In this document: positions 46,985 through 57,510 of the stretch, piece after piece
Numbering within the stretch: the stretch's first letter is position 1
How the letters are laid out: each line of letters begins with the position of its first letter
Source: Diabrotica undecimpunctata
Taxonomy: Eukaryota; Arthropoda; Insecta; Coleoptera; Chrysomelidae
Assembly (NCBI RefSeq): GCF_040954645.1
Contig: NC_092804.1
Location: 146,081,108-146,145,107 of the forward strand
Direction of reading: 5' to 3'
Length of the DNA: 64,000 nt
Translations under genes and position numbers: made by a program
The notes under the pieces: model-generated
Database searches by the model: none
What the model saw: only the letters and a program-made list of their open reading frames with translations
Told to the model about the DNA's origin: nothing

Positions 46985-49321
46985 GATCTGCTGTTACAGG
47001 TATTTAATGACATCATTCAAAATAACATCGTTATTGATTCATTTAAAAACGCCATTGTGGTTCCTATCCTAAAGTCTGGTAAAGATCCAAATATTGCAAA
47101 TTCATACAGACCAATATCGTTACTTTCCTGTGTTTTTAAAACTCTAGAGAGACTCATAAAATTTAAACTGGATTGGTGGTTACAAAAAAATAATTTGCTA
47201 CCAGAAAATCAGTTTGGTTATAAAAGAAGCTTTGGAACACCAGATGCTCTAACAACCATTGTGGTAGATGTACAAAATACCTTAACCAGAAACAACTATT
47301 TAACAGGACTATTCTTGGATATTGAGGGAGCATACGAATCAGTTTGCTTGTCAACTTTAAGAAATAAAATGGTTAATTTATTTCATATGCCAATCGCATT
47401 CGTGGATACAATAATTGGATTTTACACAAAGAGGATCATCTATGTAAGAGATCATAATAACAAGCTAATTGGACCGCGATATAATTATCAAGGTATACCA
47501 CAAGGCTCAGTTTTATCTCCAATCTTATTCAATATATACAGCTCTGACATACATAACATCCAAATAAATAACAGTTCATTCAAAATCGTACAGTATGCCG
47601 ACGATTTCTGCATCTATACAGAAAACAAAAAATATGAAACCTGTATACAAAGCCTTAGCAAAGTATGTGAATCCCTTTTTTCATGGTTCTTAGAGAATGG
47701 TCTCAATTTATCTATAGAAAAATCAGTAGTATCTATCTTCACAAGACACAACATTCCTACAAATGAAAATATCATTCTGAACGATCAATGTTTTAAGCTT
47801 CAAAATCATGTCAAATATCTAGGCCTTATTTTGGATAAGAAGTTAACTTGGAGACAACACATAGAGTACATGCTTGATAGATGTAACAAAGGCAGCAATT
47901 TCCTCAGAATGACAACTAAAACGTGGTGGGGTTGCGATGTAGAAACATCCTTGTTGTTTTATCGCGCATATATACGATCTATTCTAGATTACGGTGCTAC
48001 CCTTTATGGTTCCGCCCCTAAGAACCTTTTAAGAAAAATCGACACGTTTCAAAATTCTATTATGAGGATATGTTTGGGTGCTATGAGATCAACCCCTATA
48101 CAACTCTTATATGTTGAAGCCGCTGAGCTACCCCTGGAAAATAGAAGAAATTTTTTAAGTGAAAAAAGCCCTCTTAAAATTCTATTAACTAACTCCCAGT
48201 TATTTTCAAGCGTCCGTCAACTTAACGAGTCAGATCTTACAAACAAATATTGGGAGAAAAAACCTTCCCCGCCTTTATGCATGGCATTACAGAATAATCC
48301 TATTTTTTTCAAGAAATTGGACACGGTTGACAGAAGCTTAGACTACTATTCTTTATTCCACAGAACTCAGGTTATAATACCCACTTATAGTGAGAACACC
48401 ATTATGAGTAGCAATCTTCTAATATCTCTATTGCAGGATTATAGGGAAGCCACAGTAATATACACGGACGCATCAAAAACAACAGAAGGGACGGGATGCG
48501 CATACTTTTTACCTGCTACAAACGTAGATTTCAAGTATAAACTACCATATGAATTTTCAATCTTTTCAGCGGAATCAATAGCTATACTTGAAGCTCTAAA
48601 ATATGTTAAAAACACCTGTAATAGACATATCTTAATTCTGTCAGATTGCCTTTCAGTTTTGCAGAGCATAAAAAACATTGAATTACCCTCAACATTTAGC
48701 AACCCCTACATATTTGAAATAAAAGACCGATTGTATCATTTATCATCGACTGGAGTCAACATAAAATTTATTTGGGTCAAAGCACATATTGGTCTCAAAC
48801 ACAATGAATATGTAGATCACTTGGCTAAAATGAGTGTAACAACTGGCTCTACGTTGAAATATATGCTTAACACATCAGATGTTACTACGATTTTCAAAAA
48901 AAATCAGCAACTTAGATGGAAAGAGCAATGGAAACATTACTGTTCTACAAACTCTAAAAGGTATACCTCTTTACAACCAACTCTACCTCAAACAACCTGG
49001 TTTCAGAATTTCAAAGCTCCTCGTAAATATATTACTACTATAAATCGAATACGCATTGGACATGCATGCTACCCATGCCATTTATTTAAAATTAAAGTCA
49101 TCGATGATGATAGTTGCAAACATTGCGGCAAGCTAGGTGACCTCGATCACATCTTCTTTGAATGTCCTAAATTTATTCAGCATTCAAACTCCCTGTATAC
49201 AAAATTAACTAAATGCAATACATACGCTCCATATAATATACAGTCTTTGTTAGCCATAGGTTCTATAACAATATATAATTTCATTATAGAATTTTTGTCA
49301 GACACATGCATAGCTTTATAA
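46985..49321 (+). CDS. RT-RNase H polyprotein fragment of the I-like element
   Basis: Open from the truncation point to the TAA at 49321, 778 codons, with no native start (a GTG or the first ATG would be needed). RT: VPILKSGKDPNIANSYRPIS, LFLDIEGAYESV, GIPQGSVLSPILFNIYSSD and VQYADDFCIY (YADD). Then RNase H: VIYTDASKTTEG, SAESIAILEAL, LSDCLSV and FIWVKAHIG (D-E-D-H pattern). A C-terminal CxxC-H-C zinc motif follows (CKHCGKLGDLDHIFFEC). This order fits the I/Loa group. No lesion seen, but the product would lack the endonuclease. Confidence 0.9.
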   Translation, partial: DLLLQVFNDIIQNNIVIDSFKNAIVVPILKSGKDPNIANSYRPISLLSCVFKTLERLIKFKLDWWLQKNNLLPENQFGYKRSFGTPDALTTIVVDVQNTLTRNNYLTGLFLDIEGAYESVCLSTLRNKMVNLFHMPIAFVDTIIGFYTKRIIYVRDHNNKLIGPRYNYQGIPQGSVLSPILFNIYSSDIHNIQINNSSFKIVQYADDFCIYTENKKYETCIQSLSKVCESLFSWFLENGLNLSIEKSVVSIFTRHNIPTNENIILNDQCFKLQNHVKYLGLILDKKLTWRQHIEYMLDRCNKGSNFLRMTTKTWWGCDVETSLLFYRAYIRSILDYGATLYGSAPKNLLRKIDTFQNSIMRICLGAMRSTPIQLLYVEAAELPLENRRNFLSEKSPLKILLTNSQLFSSVRQLNESDLTNKYWEKKPSPPLCMALQNNPIFFKKLDTVDRSLDYYSLFHRTQVIIPTYSENTIMSSNLLISLLQDYREATVIYTDASKTTEGTGCAYFLPATNVDFKYKLPYEFSIFSAESIAILEALKYVKNTCNRHILILSDCLSVLQSIKNIELPSTFSNPYIFEIKDRLYHLSSTGVNIKFIWVKAHIGLKHNEYVDHLAKMSVTTGSTLKYMLNTSDVTTIFKKNQQLRWKEQWKHYCSTNSKRYTSLQPTLPQTTWFQNFKAPRKYITTINRIRIGHACYPCHLFKIKVIDDDSCKHCGKLGDLDHIFFECPKFIQHSNSLYTKLTKCNTYAPYNIQSLLAIGSITIYNFIIEFLSDTCIAL

Positions 49322-49645
49322 ACCTGGTACTCGTTCATGAAAATTTTCATGAGCGTGTATAGGATTAGACTTGTACCCTTTGTTTATCCTATATGTAACA
49401 ATACCTTATCCGTGGTCCAGTATTGTTTGTCTGTTAAAATAAATGTCTTGACGGGCCCCTAGACGAGAAGCGAGTGTCCTTGTATTTTCCTTCGACGTGT
49501 TCTTCTTTAATTATTCGTCTATTTCGTTTTAGGGATATCGCTGTGCATTTATCTGAGAGAAATAATCTGTACTTATCTGTCTATACTTTTTTAAGGAATA
49601 TATTATAACCTTTCGAGACTGGCTGAATGACGAAAGTCAATGCCA

Positions 49646-49689
<44 letters not shown>
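46985..49689 (+). mobile_element. I-like non-LTR retrotransposon, 5'-truncated, poly(A) tail
   Basis: Flanked by GTTGGCCTAAA at 46974-46984 and 49690-49700 (up to 15 bp if the preceding A's count). It ends in 43 A's (49647-49689). The 3' UTR is about 320 bp. Truncation removed ORF1 and the endonuclease. The long pure A-tract, perfect duplication and open frame point to a recent insertion. Confidence 0.93.
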
Positions 49690-49692
<3 letters not shown>

Positions 49693-50283
49693 GGCCTAAA
49701 ATTAAAATATTTGTTGTCAATATTGTTTTATTATAAGGGAATTTCTGCCCTCGACAGTAATGTAGTCTTTTATTCTGCGTTTAATTTTTTTAAAAATATC
49801 TATTAGTTTCCTCAGGATTCGAAAAAATAAATGCGTTTAAAAAGAATTCGACCGAAATTTTGCACCTACGCTCTCAAAAAGGATTAAAGTATTATATAAT
49901 TTTGTACTGTTTGAATTTATGCGACGATCCGCTGTTTTAAAGATTGGTTGAACAGATGTTGCCAGTTGTATGGTCCTCACTATGTGTATCGTAAGTTATT
50001 CAACAGGGCATAGAATATACATGGTTAGAAAATATACGAAAAAGTCAGCGCCTCTATACGGGAAATCTCTGAACTAAAAATTGATGTGGACCATACAAAA
50101 TGAGGTCCCACTTTTTGTAAAAAACAGTTTTTGCTGTACATGTCTACGAAAAAGTCTCACAAACACGTCTTACACTGATTGACTAACTCAGGTCCATATA
50201 CTGGACCTCATTTTGTATAGTAGGTCCTCACTTCAACCGCAGTTTCTTTTGATATGTTGCTCACTTCGTACGCTGGGAGAATA

Positions 50284-50291
50284 TATATTTA

Positions 50292-50341
<50 letters not shown>
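50284..50341. repeat. (TA)n microsatellite
   Basis: TA array with a few TATG and TTTA variants at its left end, about 50 bp past the last GGACC motif. Confidence 0.95.
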
Positions 50342-50344
<3 letters not shown>

Positions 50345-50529
50345 TTTCTGTGGTTTTCCGGTTGTGACGCCGTCTTGAATAATTTTGGTTTTGAGAAAAA
50401 CCATAGTAACGCTTCTTAACCGACTAAGCCCCAGGTAGGCACAGGACTTAATTTGCTTATCAACTCGGCTATCATAAAGACGAATTAAAATAAACCATAG
50501 TATTCTAAATGTTCGTTTGATAGAATACC

Positions 50530-51727
50530 TAGAAAAACAGAAATACTTCTCTGAATCAATATGGCTTTAGAAAAAAGTGTATCACTACACTAGCTATACA
50601 GAAAATTGTGAAAGATTTAGTTGATGGCTTGGAGGAAGATCATTTTGTGTCTTTGACATTGTGTGATTTACTCAAAGCATTTGACTGTGTTTCGCATGAA
50701 TTACTGTTGGAAAAAATTCAAAAATACGGTATTAGGGGAAACACTCTTAATCTATTTACATCATACTTAACAAATAGAAAACTGGCAGTTTTTCTTAAAA
50801 ACAGCTATTCTGGGTTTAACACTGTCGAATATGGGGTTCCTCAAGGTTCGATATTAGGACCCACTTTGTTTCTTATTTAGCTGAACGATTTATTTCTCTA
50901 TACTTTTAGTATAAACTGTGTTTGCTTCGCAGATGATACAACTCTTATTAATACTGATATTAATCAGCATAATTTAAAAATTAAAATAGATAGTGATACC
51001 AAGAAAGCAAAAAACTGGTTTTTACATAATGGGCTGAAGCTAAATGAAGAGAAAAATCAGAATTTGATTTTTAGTTCCGATTGGAAGTATATCCCAAGAA
51101 ATAGTGTTAAACTATTAGTAATCTTTCTAGATGATTTTTTGGATTGGAGTGCTCATACAGATTACTTGAGTTCTAGACTTGCTACAAGTATATTTTTAAT
51201 ACGCAACGCAACTTATAGTTTATATGATTCCTAAAAGTACCCTTAGAGTGTGCTACTTTGCACTATTCCATAGCCATCTACAATACGGAATAACTGTTTG
51301 AGGTAATTCTTATCAGGCAAATCGAATTTTTAAACTACAAAATAGAATAGTGAGGATACTTGCAAGATCAAAGCATAGGGGACACTCTAAACCTTTATTT
51401 TTGGATTTAGGTATTGTGCCACTACCTTCACTCTATATATCTGAGACGCTGATTGAAATTCATGCTAAGAAAGGTAAGTTTAACATATACTCCAACTTCC
51501 ATGATCACGATACAAGATTTAGAGATGCTATTAGAGCACAACGTTTTAGGTTGACAGTAGGGCAGAAGGGCATAAAAAATTCGATTAATGTTGGTTTGTT
51601 TAATTTTTTGCCAGATGAAGTAAAAAGTCTTCACTTATTATCGTTTAAGCTTAAAATCAAATCACACTTTTTGAAACATTGTTTTTATTCAAAATCAGAG
51701 TACACAAGTACAGCTTTTACACAATAG
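50530..51727 (+). pseudogene. CR1/Jockey-group RT pseudogene
   Basis: SLTLCDLLKAFDCVSHELLL, YGIRGNTLNLFTSYLTNRK and YGVPQGSILGPTLFLI, then a stop at 50878. In a following stretch come CFADDTTLIN near 50930 and NGLKLNEEKN near 51030. The C-terminal frame is 51350-51727 (LFLDLGIVPLPSLY, FNFLPDEVK). The FADD pair is kept, but several stops and shifts break it. No endonuclease part is present, so it is 5'-truncated. Confidence 0.82.
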
Positions 51728-51859
51728 TACTAGTTTGGTGAGGGTATGTTGATATTTCATGTTTTTATATTTTTATTTAGTGTATTTGTAGTTTCTTACA
51801 TTGTTAATATTAAATATCTGTTTGTAATGTTTTTCAAAAATTTTATATGTGTGTATGCA

Positions 51860-53215
51860 AAAACTGTCACTTTTCCTTTGACTTGTCAACGAAACCACCT
51901 AAATACAGAAGTTAAATATATAGAAAACCTTAACAGAGAGGAAGAATTCAGAGCATTTTATAAGAAAGTTTCTGTTTGTAATAATATTTCTATTCTGTTG
52001 TTGATCATCAACATCAACAGAAAATAATTCAAGGTAACCACAAGACAATGCAGAACTCAGAATAACGACCTATTAACAACAAGGAAAGATGTATTGAATA
52101 GATGGGTGGAATACTTTAATTAGGCACTTAATATGGTGGCAGAAGAAGAAAACCTGAAAGATAAAAGGTATAAGGTAAGGGGAGCAGACGAAAGGGGAAG
52201 AGGAACCACCAACGATTCTTGAAGTTAAAGATGCAGTTAAAAAACTAGCCAGAAACAAATCACCCGGAATAAATAATCTCCCAGTTGAACTATGGGCTGC
52301 GCCAAGAAGACCCTCTCTCCTGTATACTGTTCAATCTGGCTCTGAAAAAAGTAATACGTATGTCAAAAATCACAACCACTGGTTCAATATTATATAATAA
52401 ATCAGTGCAAATCCTGGCCTACACTGATGATATCAATATTGTTGGGAGAACGGAAAACGCTGTACTTTGTAACGAGAGGAGTATGTAGCATTAAAAGAAT
52501 CAGCTACAAAAATGGGTTTAATAATAAACACCAATAAAACGAAGTATATGAAAATAAGCACACAACCACAAATCTTACGACCACTCGATATAGAAAACGA
52601 CGTTATCGAAGCAGTGAACGAATTTGTATATCTTGGAGCGCTGCTTAACACTGAAAATAATACTACCGCAAAGATAAACCACAAAATTTACAGCCAATAG
52701 ATGCTATTTTGTGCTCAATCTCCTCCTTACATCAACAATTATATTGAGAAATACAAAAATAAAACTACAAAACAATAATACGTCCAGTCCTAATATATGG
52801 TTCAGAGACCTGGACTCTAACAAAAAATAATGAAAACATATTAGGATGTTTCGAAAGAAAAGTACTAAGGCGAATCTGTGGAGCAGTTAATGACAATGGA
52901 GTGTGGAGATGACGATACAACTTCGAACTTTATAGGATATACCAGGAACCTGATATCGTAAAACATATTAAGATAGGACGTCTGAGGTAGATAGGACTTG
53001 TAATGCGGACGGAACAAAATGACCCAGCTAGAAAAACGCTCCTTGATAGATCCATTGGTCAGAGAAGAAGAGGAAGACCCAGAACAAGGTTCCTTGATAA
53101 CATCGATGAAGACATGAGAAATATGGGAATACTTGCTAGGTGGAGAAATGCGATGGATAGGGATGACTGGAGAGAAATTCTTGAGGAGGCTAGGACCCAC
53201 ACAGGGTTGTAAAGT
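51860..53215 (+). pseudogene. RTE-type retrotransposon with internal deletion
   Basis: Linker at 51890-52180 (YIENLNREEEFRAFYKKV, RKDVLNRWVEYF), then KKLARNKSPGINNLPVELW near 52235-52285. This is joined directly to LRQEDPLSCILFNLALKKVI, so the middle of the RT is missing. AYTDDINIVGR near 52418 replaces YADD. The thumb and C-terminal pieces reach to 53212 (VYLGALLNTE, GSETWTLT, RRRGRPRTRFLDNIDEDM). Dead. Confidence 0.82.
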
Positions 53216-54229
53216 TAGAATCATGATGATTCGTGTGACTTATCAATAACAAAACTAGTTTTGTATATTGACTAAATAAATTCTATTTTATTTTATTCTA
53301 TTCTAGTAACAATTAACTCTGTCTGAATAATAAACCAATCGGAGTCAAAAGTTATTACAAATTTATTGAAAAATAAAAAAAAATTTAAATGGATTTTTCT
53401 AGTTCCAGTAGAAGACAATGAAAGCTAAGTCATAGCAAAATGTTTGGAGATATAATTCATATTTATAGGTTATGCAATTTTACTTTTATTTATTATTATT
53501 TAATGTAGCATATGGAATATGTACCGTTATAAAACAGATAAATATCTAATATATGAAACACAATCATTTATTTATGATTTATTTGGATTAGGCACTTATC
53601 TATTCAATAATTATTGTATACGCTTTTGGCAAAACACTCGGCCTGATCACTACTATCGCGATATGGATTAGGTATTGTAAAAATTAATACCTAAGAGATT
53701 TTAAGATTAAGTACGTAGTCCCTTTCAACAAACCTCGTTGGGAGATAAAAGTAAAAAATCTATAAATAAAAGTAAAAATGAAATATGTACTGTATGACAT
53801 AAAAAATGCAACACCCATGAGGAATGAGGAATTGATTTTGATTCAACAACTGATTCTGATTTTTTTTTATATATATTGATGGGATTTTTAAAAATTATTT
53901 GCTTTTAAATCACCACTTTTTAAACTGAATCATGGAGACAATGAGATCGTGCTCTACTGCAGCCTTAAAAGTATAGTCGATTTTTCCTATTTGTACTCCG
54001 TTACATTGGCGTTTGTACTTTTCGATACTTGGTCAATCAGAAAATAGTCGAACCCAGTATACTATTAAATAGGTTGATGTTGTGACGAGGTTCCTTTTGG
54101 GTCCTTAGTTAATTGAACTCATAATAAAATCCAGCTTTAGCCTCCGCGCTTGCGCGGTGAGCTGTTGCAGTGATGGTAATGTATAAATTTATTTTAAATT
54201 CGGGCAGTGAACATAGCCACAAGAGTAGG
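53216..54229. other. No recognisable gene
   Basis: AT-rich, a GC-richer patch near 54090-54170, no coding or repeat motifs I can name. Confidence 0.5.
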
Positions 54230-54910
54230 TTCTATTTGAACTCGGGAACCCAGAGGCTGGAGTGCCACAGGGAGCGGTACTGTCACCTCTACTGTACACG
54301 ATATACACAGCAGATATACCTAGAACACCAGGTACATTACTAAGCCACTATGCCGACGACACAGCGATAGCGGCCAAACACAGAAATGTAGACATAGCGG
54401 TAAACAACTTACAAACAGCGCTAGATGACATAGAAGAATGGAGTTTAAAATGGAAAATCGCTATAAACTCCGAAAAGACACAGGTTGTACTTTTCAAAAA
54501 GAGGCACCAATAACCAGAAGAACAGGTGACTGTGCAAGACAATCCCATCGAGTGGAAGAGCGAAGCAAAATACCTCGGAGTAATCATGAACAAAGGTTTA
54601 ACGTTTAGTAAAACGTAGACGCTACAATACAAAAAGCCAACATGGCAAGAGCATCAATAAGAAGACTAGTAGGAAGAAAAAGTAAACTCAGAATAAAAAC
54701 CAAAATAAGATTAATAAATAGTATAATTCTTCCTATACTAACATCTGCATCTCTCGCATGGGGACACATATGTAACACAACAAAAAAGAAAATACAAGCG
54801 GCACATAATAGCAGCCTAAGAGAAGCAGTCAACGTACCGAGATACGTTGCAGAAAGATTCCTCTTCAGAGAATTACAACAAATTAAAGTAACTGATATAA
54901 TAAAGTAAAA
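54230..54910 (+). pseudogene. Jockey-type RT C-terminal fragment
   Basis: Starts abruptly in AGVPQGAVLSPLLYTIYTAD, then SHYADDTAIAAKHRNVD (intact YADD) and WKIAINSEKTQVVLFKKRH. Shifts at about 54510 and 54615 lead to LRIKTKIRLINSIILPILTS. It ends near VTDIIK. 5'-truncated and frameshifted. Confidence 0.8.
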
Positions 54911-56297
54911 AGCAAGAACAAAGTTCGCGCAGATAGAGAACCATCCTAGTCACATATTCAATATTCAATATTCAGTAGTCACGCCAATAAGATAGTTCGT
55001 AGCTCAAAAAAACTCGTGGACAATCGCAACGTACAGCGTGGACCCAGTTAATTTTAAGTACATAATTATTATACTAATATGCATTTATTCTGATTTTATG
55101 TTTCAGGCATCCTACAAAAAAAATCCAAAAAACGCACAAAAAACGGCTTCGGCCACCAAACAAATCAAAAAACTACTAACAAAAACCGGCGTAAGCCACA
55201 AAAAAATATTAACAAAAACTATGAAAAACCCGGGCACGTAGGGCCCAACCCCTTCAGCACCAAGTCGCCGAACTGAGCCTAGCTCAGAGCGGAGACTTGA
55301 GGCCCAAGTAAGCAATTTAAGTTCGCGGATAAGCCACAGTAAGATAACAGGATTATAGAGACAATGCGCTGTCCTGAGTTTTGAATTCGGTTAGGAAACC
55401 ATGTTGTAGTTCTATTACCCAGGACTCCCACATGAAGAGCATTTGGCTGATAGTTGTACCCCTATCGCGCATCAGAGTGCTATATGGGGGAAAGGAATGG
55501 TCTGGAGCATTCGAGCGCGGTGGAGTGACTCCTGTTTTTACTCGAGTTAATACACCTCGTTCCAATGAATTGTTAGACCCGAATGTAATTCTTAGAAGTG
55601 AACATGTCTCACAGGCTGGGTTTAATTAAATTGCTTGCTTGCTTGAGGTATAGCGTGCAGAAATAATTATTAGATTCTAATGTGAATAGTTGGAAATACT
55701 TAGGACAATAAAGTAGAAGATTAGGTTAAATATAAAATGCTGGTTAGTCTTAGGATGAGGTGTATTGTTAATTTAATAAATAATAAATTTAAATTAAATA
55801 TTGATTCTAGAGCTGCCGTTTTGATGAAATTTTGGTGAAATGTAATTTTTGATGAAATATTATCTCCTTCTGTGTTTTTGAGTAGTCGTATATTTGATCG
55901 ACGTCGACGATTTCTTTAACACAGAAAGGATGTTAATAGTGCCAATTAGATCATTCTATTTAAACTCTTTTTATTTAAATAACCAATACTTTTGTTTCTG
56001 CTATTAAAAATTAAACATAGTTTGTTGAAACTGTCCAACTAGTGACTTAAATTTTAACACCGTGTATATGAAAAGCTACTAACTTTATGGCAATAGCGAA
56101 ACATATTGTCGCCCATAATATTCATCATCATTACTATAGTGTATTTTTATGTATGAGAGAGTAATAAAACAATAAATTATGTATGCAAATCCCCAAACTG
56201 TTGATACGGGTGACTCAATGAAAAACAGATATTTGTCAACAAGTTTACAGAAGTATATAGGAAAACAATTTTAAATTGAGTATGACCACCAGGTATA
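54911..56297. other. Unassigned region
   Basis: 55080-55240 is open on the plus strand with a lysine-rich product. 55353-55629 is open on both strands and moderately GC-rich. Neither matches a family I know, and no splice pattern supports an exon. The rest is AT-rich. Confidence 0.4.
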
Positions 56298-56373
56298 AAG
56301 GTTGGAGCAGAATAGAATACAATAGTTGTGAGGGTTACTAATCCCTAAATATCCTAAATAATCCTTTATAGTT

Positions 56374-57510
56374 ATGGAGGAGCTAAAGTGCGGATTTTGT
56401 GATCAGACCTGTTATTTTAAAGAGAGTAAAACTCTGTTGTTTGGATGTGCTTGTGATAACTGCGAGAAAGTATCATGTAAGGAGTGTAGCAAGATTTCCT
56501 CTCAAGAAATAAGATGTGCAATTGCTAAAACCAGAACCATTATAATATGGTGCAAAGATTGCATAAGTCAATTCTCTAATATTGATGGCCCGATTAGGAA
56601 CCTAGGAAATTCTGAACTAACCATTCCACAATTATCAGATGCCATAAAAGAAATGGTAAAATGTGAACTTAGTGAGGGTATGAAGATTTTGGAACAGAAT
56701 CTTCAGGAAAAGCTTGTAATAACATCTAAAATGGTGATCGACAGCAACAAGGAGTTAGTGAAACTTTTGAGTGATACTTCGAAACTAAATCAAGTGAAAC
56801 TTTTGAGTGATACTTCGAAACTAAATCAGAGCTCTTCAGAAAGCCGGGTAAACGTGGCAACTCCAACCTCCCGTCCTTCAATGACAGAGGACAATGACAG
56901 ATCGAAATCAGGTGGCCAAGCAGAGAAAGTCAACGTTGCTAGCTCTTCTTCTTCTAATTCCCACTTGCCAAAATACCAAAAGACCTTGGTCCACAGCGAA
57001 CATCTAGAAAAAGAAGAAAATGTAACCTCAGGCCAAAGCAAACATCGAGAAAAAGAAGAAATTGTAAACAAAAACAAAATAAACAACTTTGGAAATAAAC
57101 ATTCTGCTGATAATGACCAAGAATTTACCCTGGTACAGAGAAGAAAGGCCAGGAGAAATGACCAAAACTTTGTTTTGGGTAAAGCGAATTTCCAAGGAGA
57201 TGAAAATTTTGCTAGTTCTTTTCATAAAGTTTATTTTTATCTTGTTCGCGTAAAAATGGGTATTACGCCCACCTTTATTGAACAACATGTTAAGAAGCAT
57301 TGTCCAAATATTAGGGATTTTAAGGTTGAACCGTTACCAGTTAAAGGTGAAAATATTTCTTTCAAAATAAGCATCCATCCAGATGACAAGGAAGATTTTT
57401 CGAGGCCGGATATTTGGCCCAAAGGCATCATTTTAAGAAAGTTTTGGATTGGCAATAAACGCCAGTCTGAAAATTTTCAGCAAGATCGAGGAGATCAGAC
57501 CGTGATATAA
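56374..57510 (+). CDS. ORF1 protein of the CR1-type element
   Basis: 378 residues. The N-terminal 70 residues form a Cys-rich, PHD-like zinc finger (CGFCDQTC, CACDNCEKVSCKECSK, WCKDC), as in CR1-group ORF1 proteins. A charged Ser/Lys/Glu-rich middle part follows. The last ~110 residues (FHKVYFYLVRVKMGITP and on to GIILRKFW) resemble the ORF1 end seen in other CR1 elements. A 36 bp in-frame tandem duplication repeats VKLLSDTSKLNQ at 56757-56828. ORF1 proteins bind the element's RNA. The frame is intact. Confidence 0.85.
   Translation: MEELKCGFCDQTCYFKESKTLLFGCACDNCEKVSCKECSKISSQEIRCAIAKTRTIIIWCKDCISQFSNIDGPIRNLGNSELTIPQLSDAIKEMVKCELSEGMKILEQNLQEKLVITSKMVIDSNKELVKLLSDTSKLNQVKLLSDTSKLNQSSSESRVNVATPTSRPSMTEDNDRSKSGGQAEKVNVASSSSSNSHLPKYQKTLVHSEHLEKEENVTSGQSKHREKEEIVNKNKINNFGNKHSADNDQEFTLVQRRKARRNDQNFVLGKANFQGDENFASSFHKVYFYLVRVKMGITPTFIEQHVKKHCPNIRDFKVEPLPVKGENISFKISIHPDDKEDFSRPDIWPKGIILRKFWIGNKRQSENFQQDRGDQTVI

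Larger units (their letters stand above)
45985..50235. other. Unidentified element with repeated GGACC motifs
   Basis: The motif GTGAGGACC occurs at 46001 and 46259 and inverted (GGTCCTCAC) at 49972 and 50223. AGTGAGGACCATACA (46258-46272) has a perfect inverted partner at 49967-49981. GGACC/GGTCC pairs also form an inverted repeat between about 50090 and 50225. Such sub-terminal repeats suggest a DNA transposon, now interrupted by the I-like element 46985-49689. Family unknown. Confidence 0.45.

Noticed and set aside
55353..55629. ORFs open on both strands
   Set aside because: No recognisable domain, no flanking splice pattern, and moderate GC explains the open frames. Left as unassigned.
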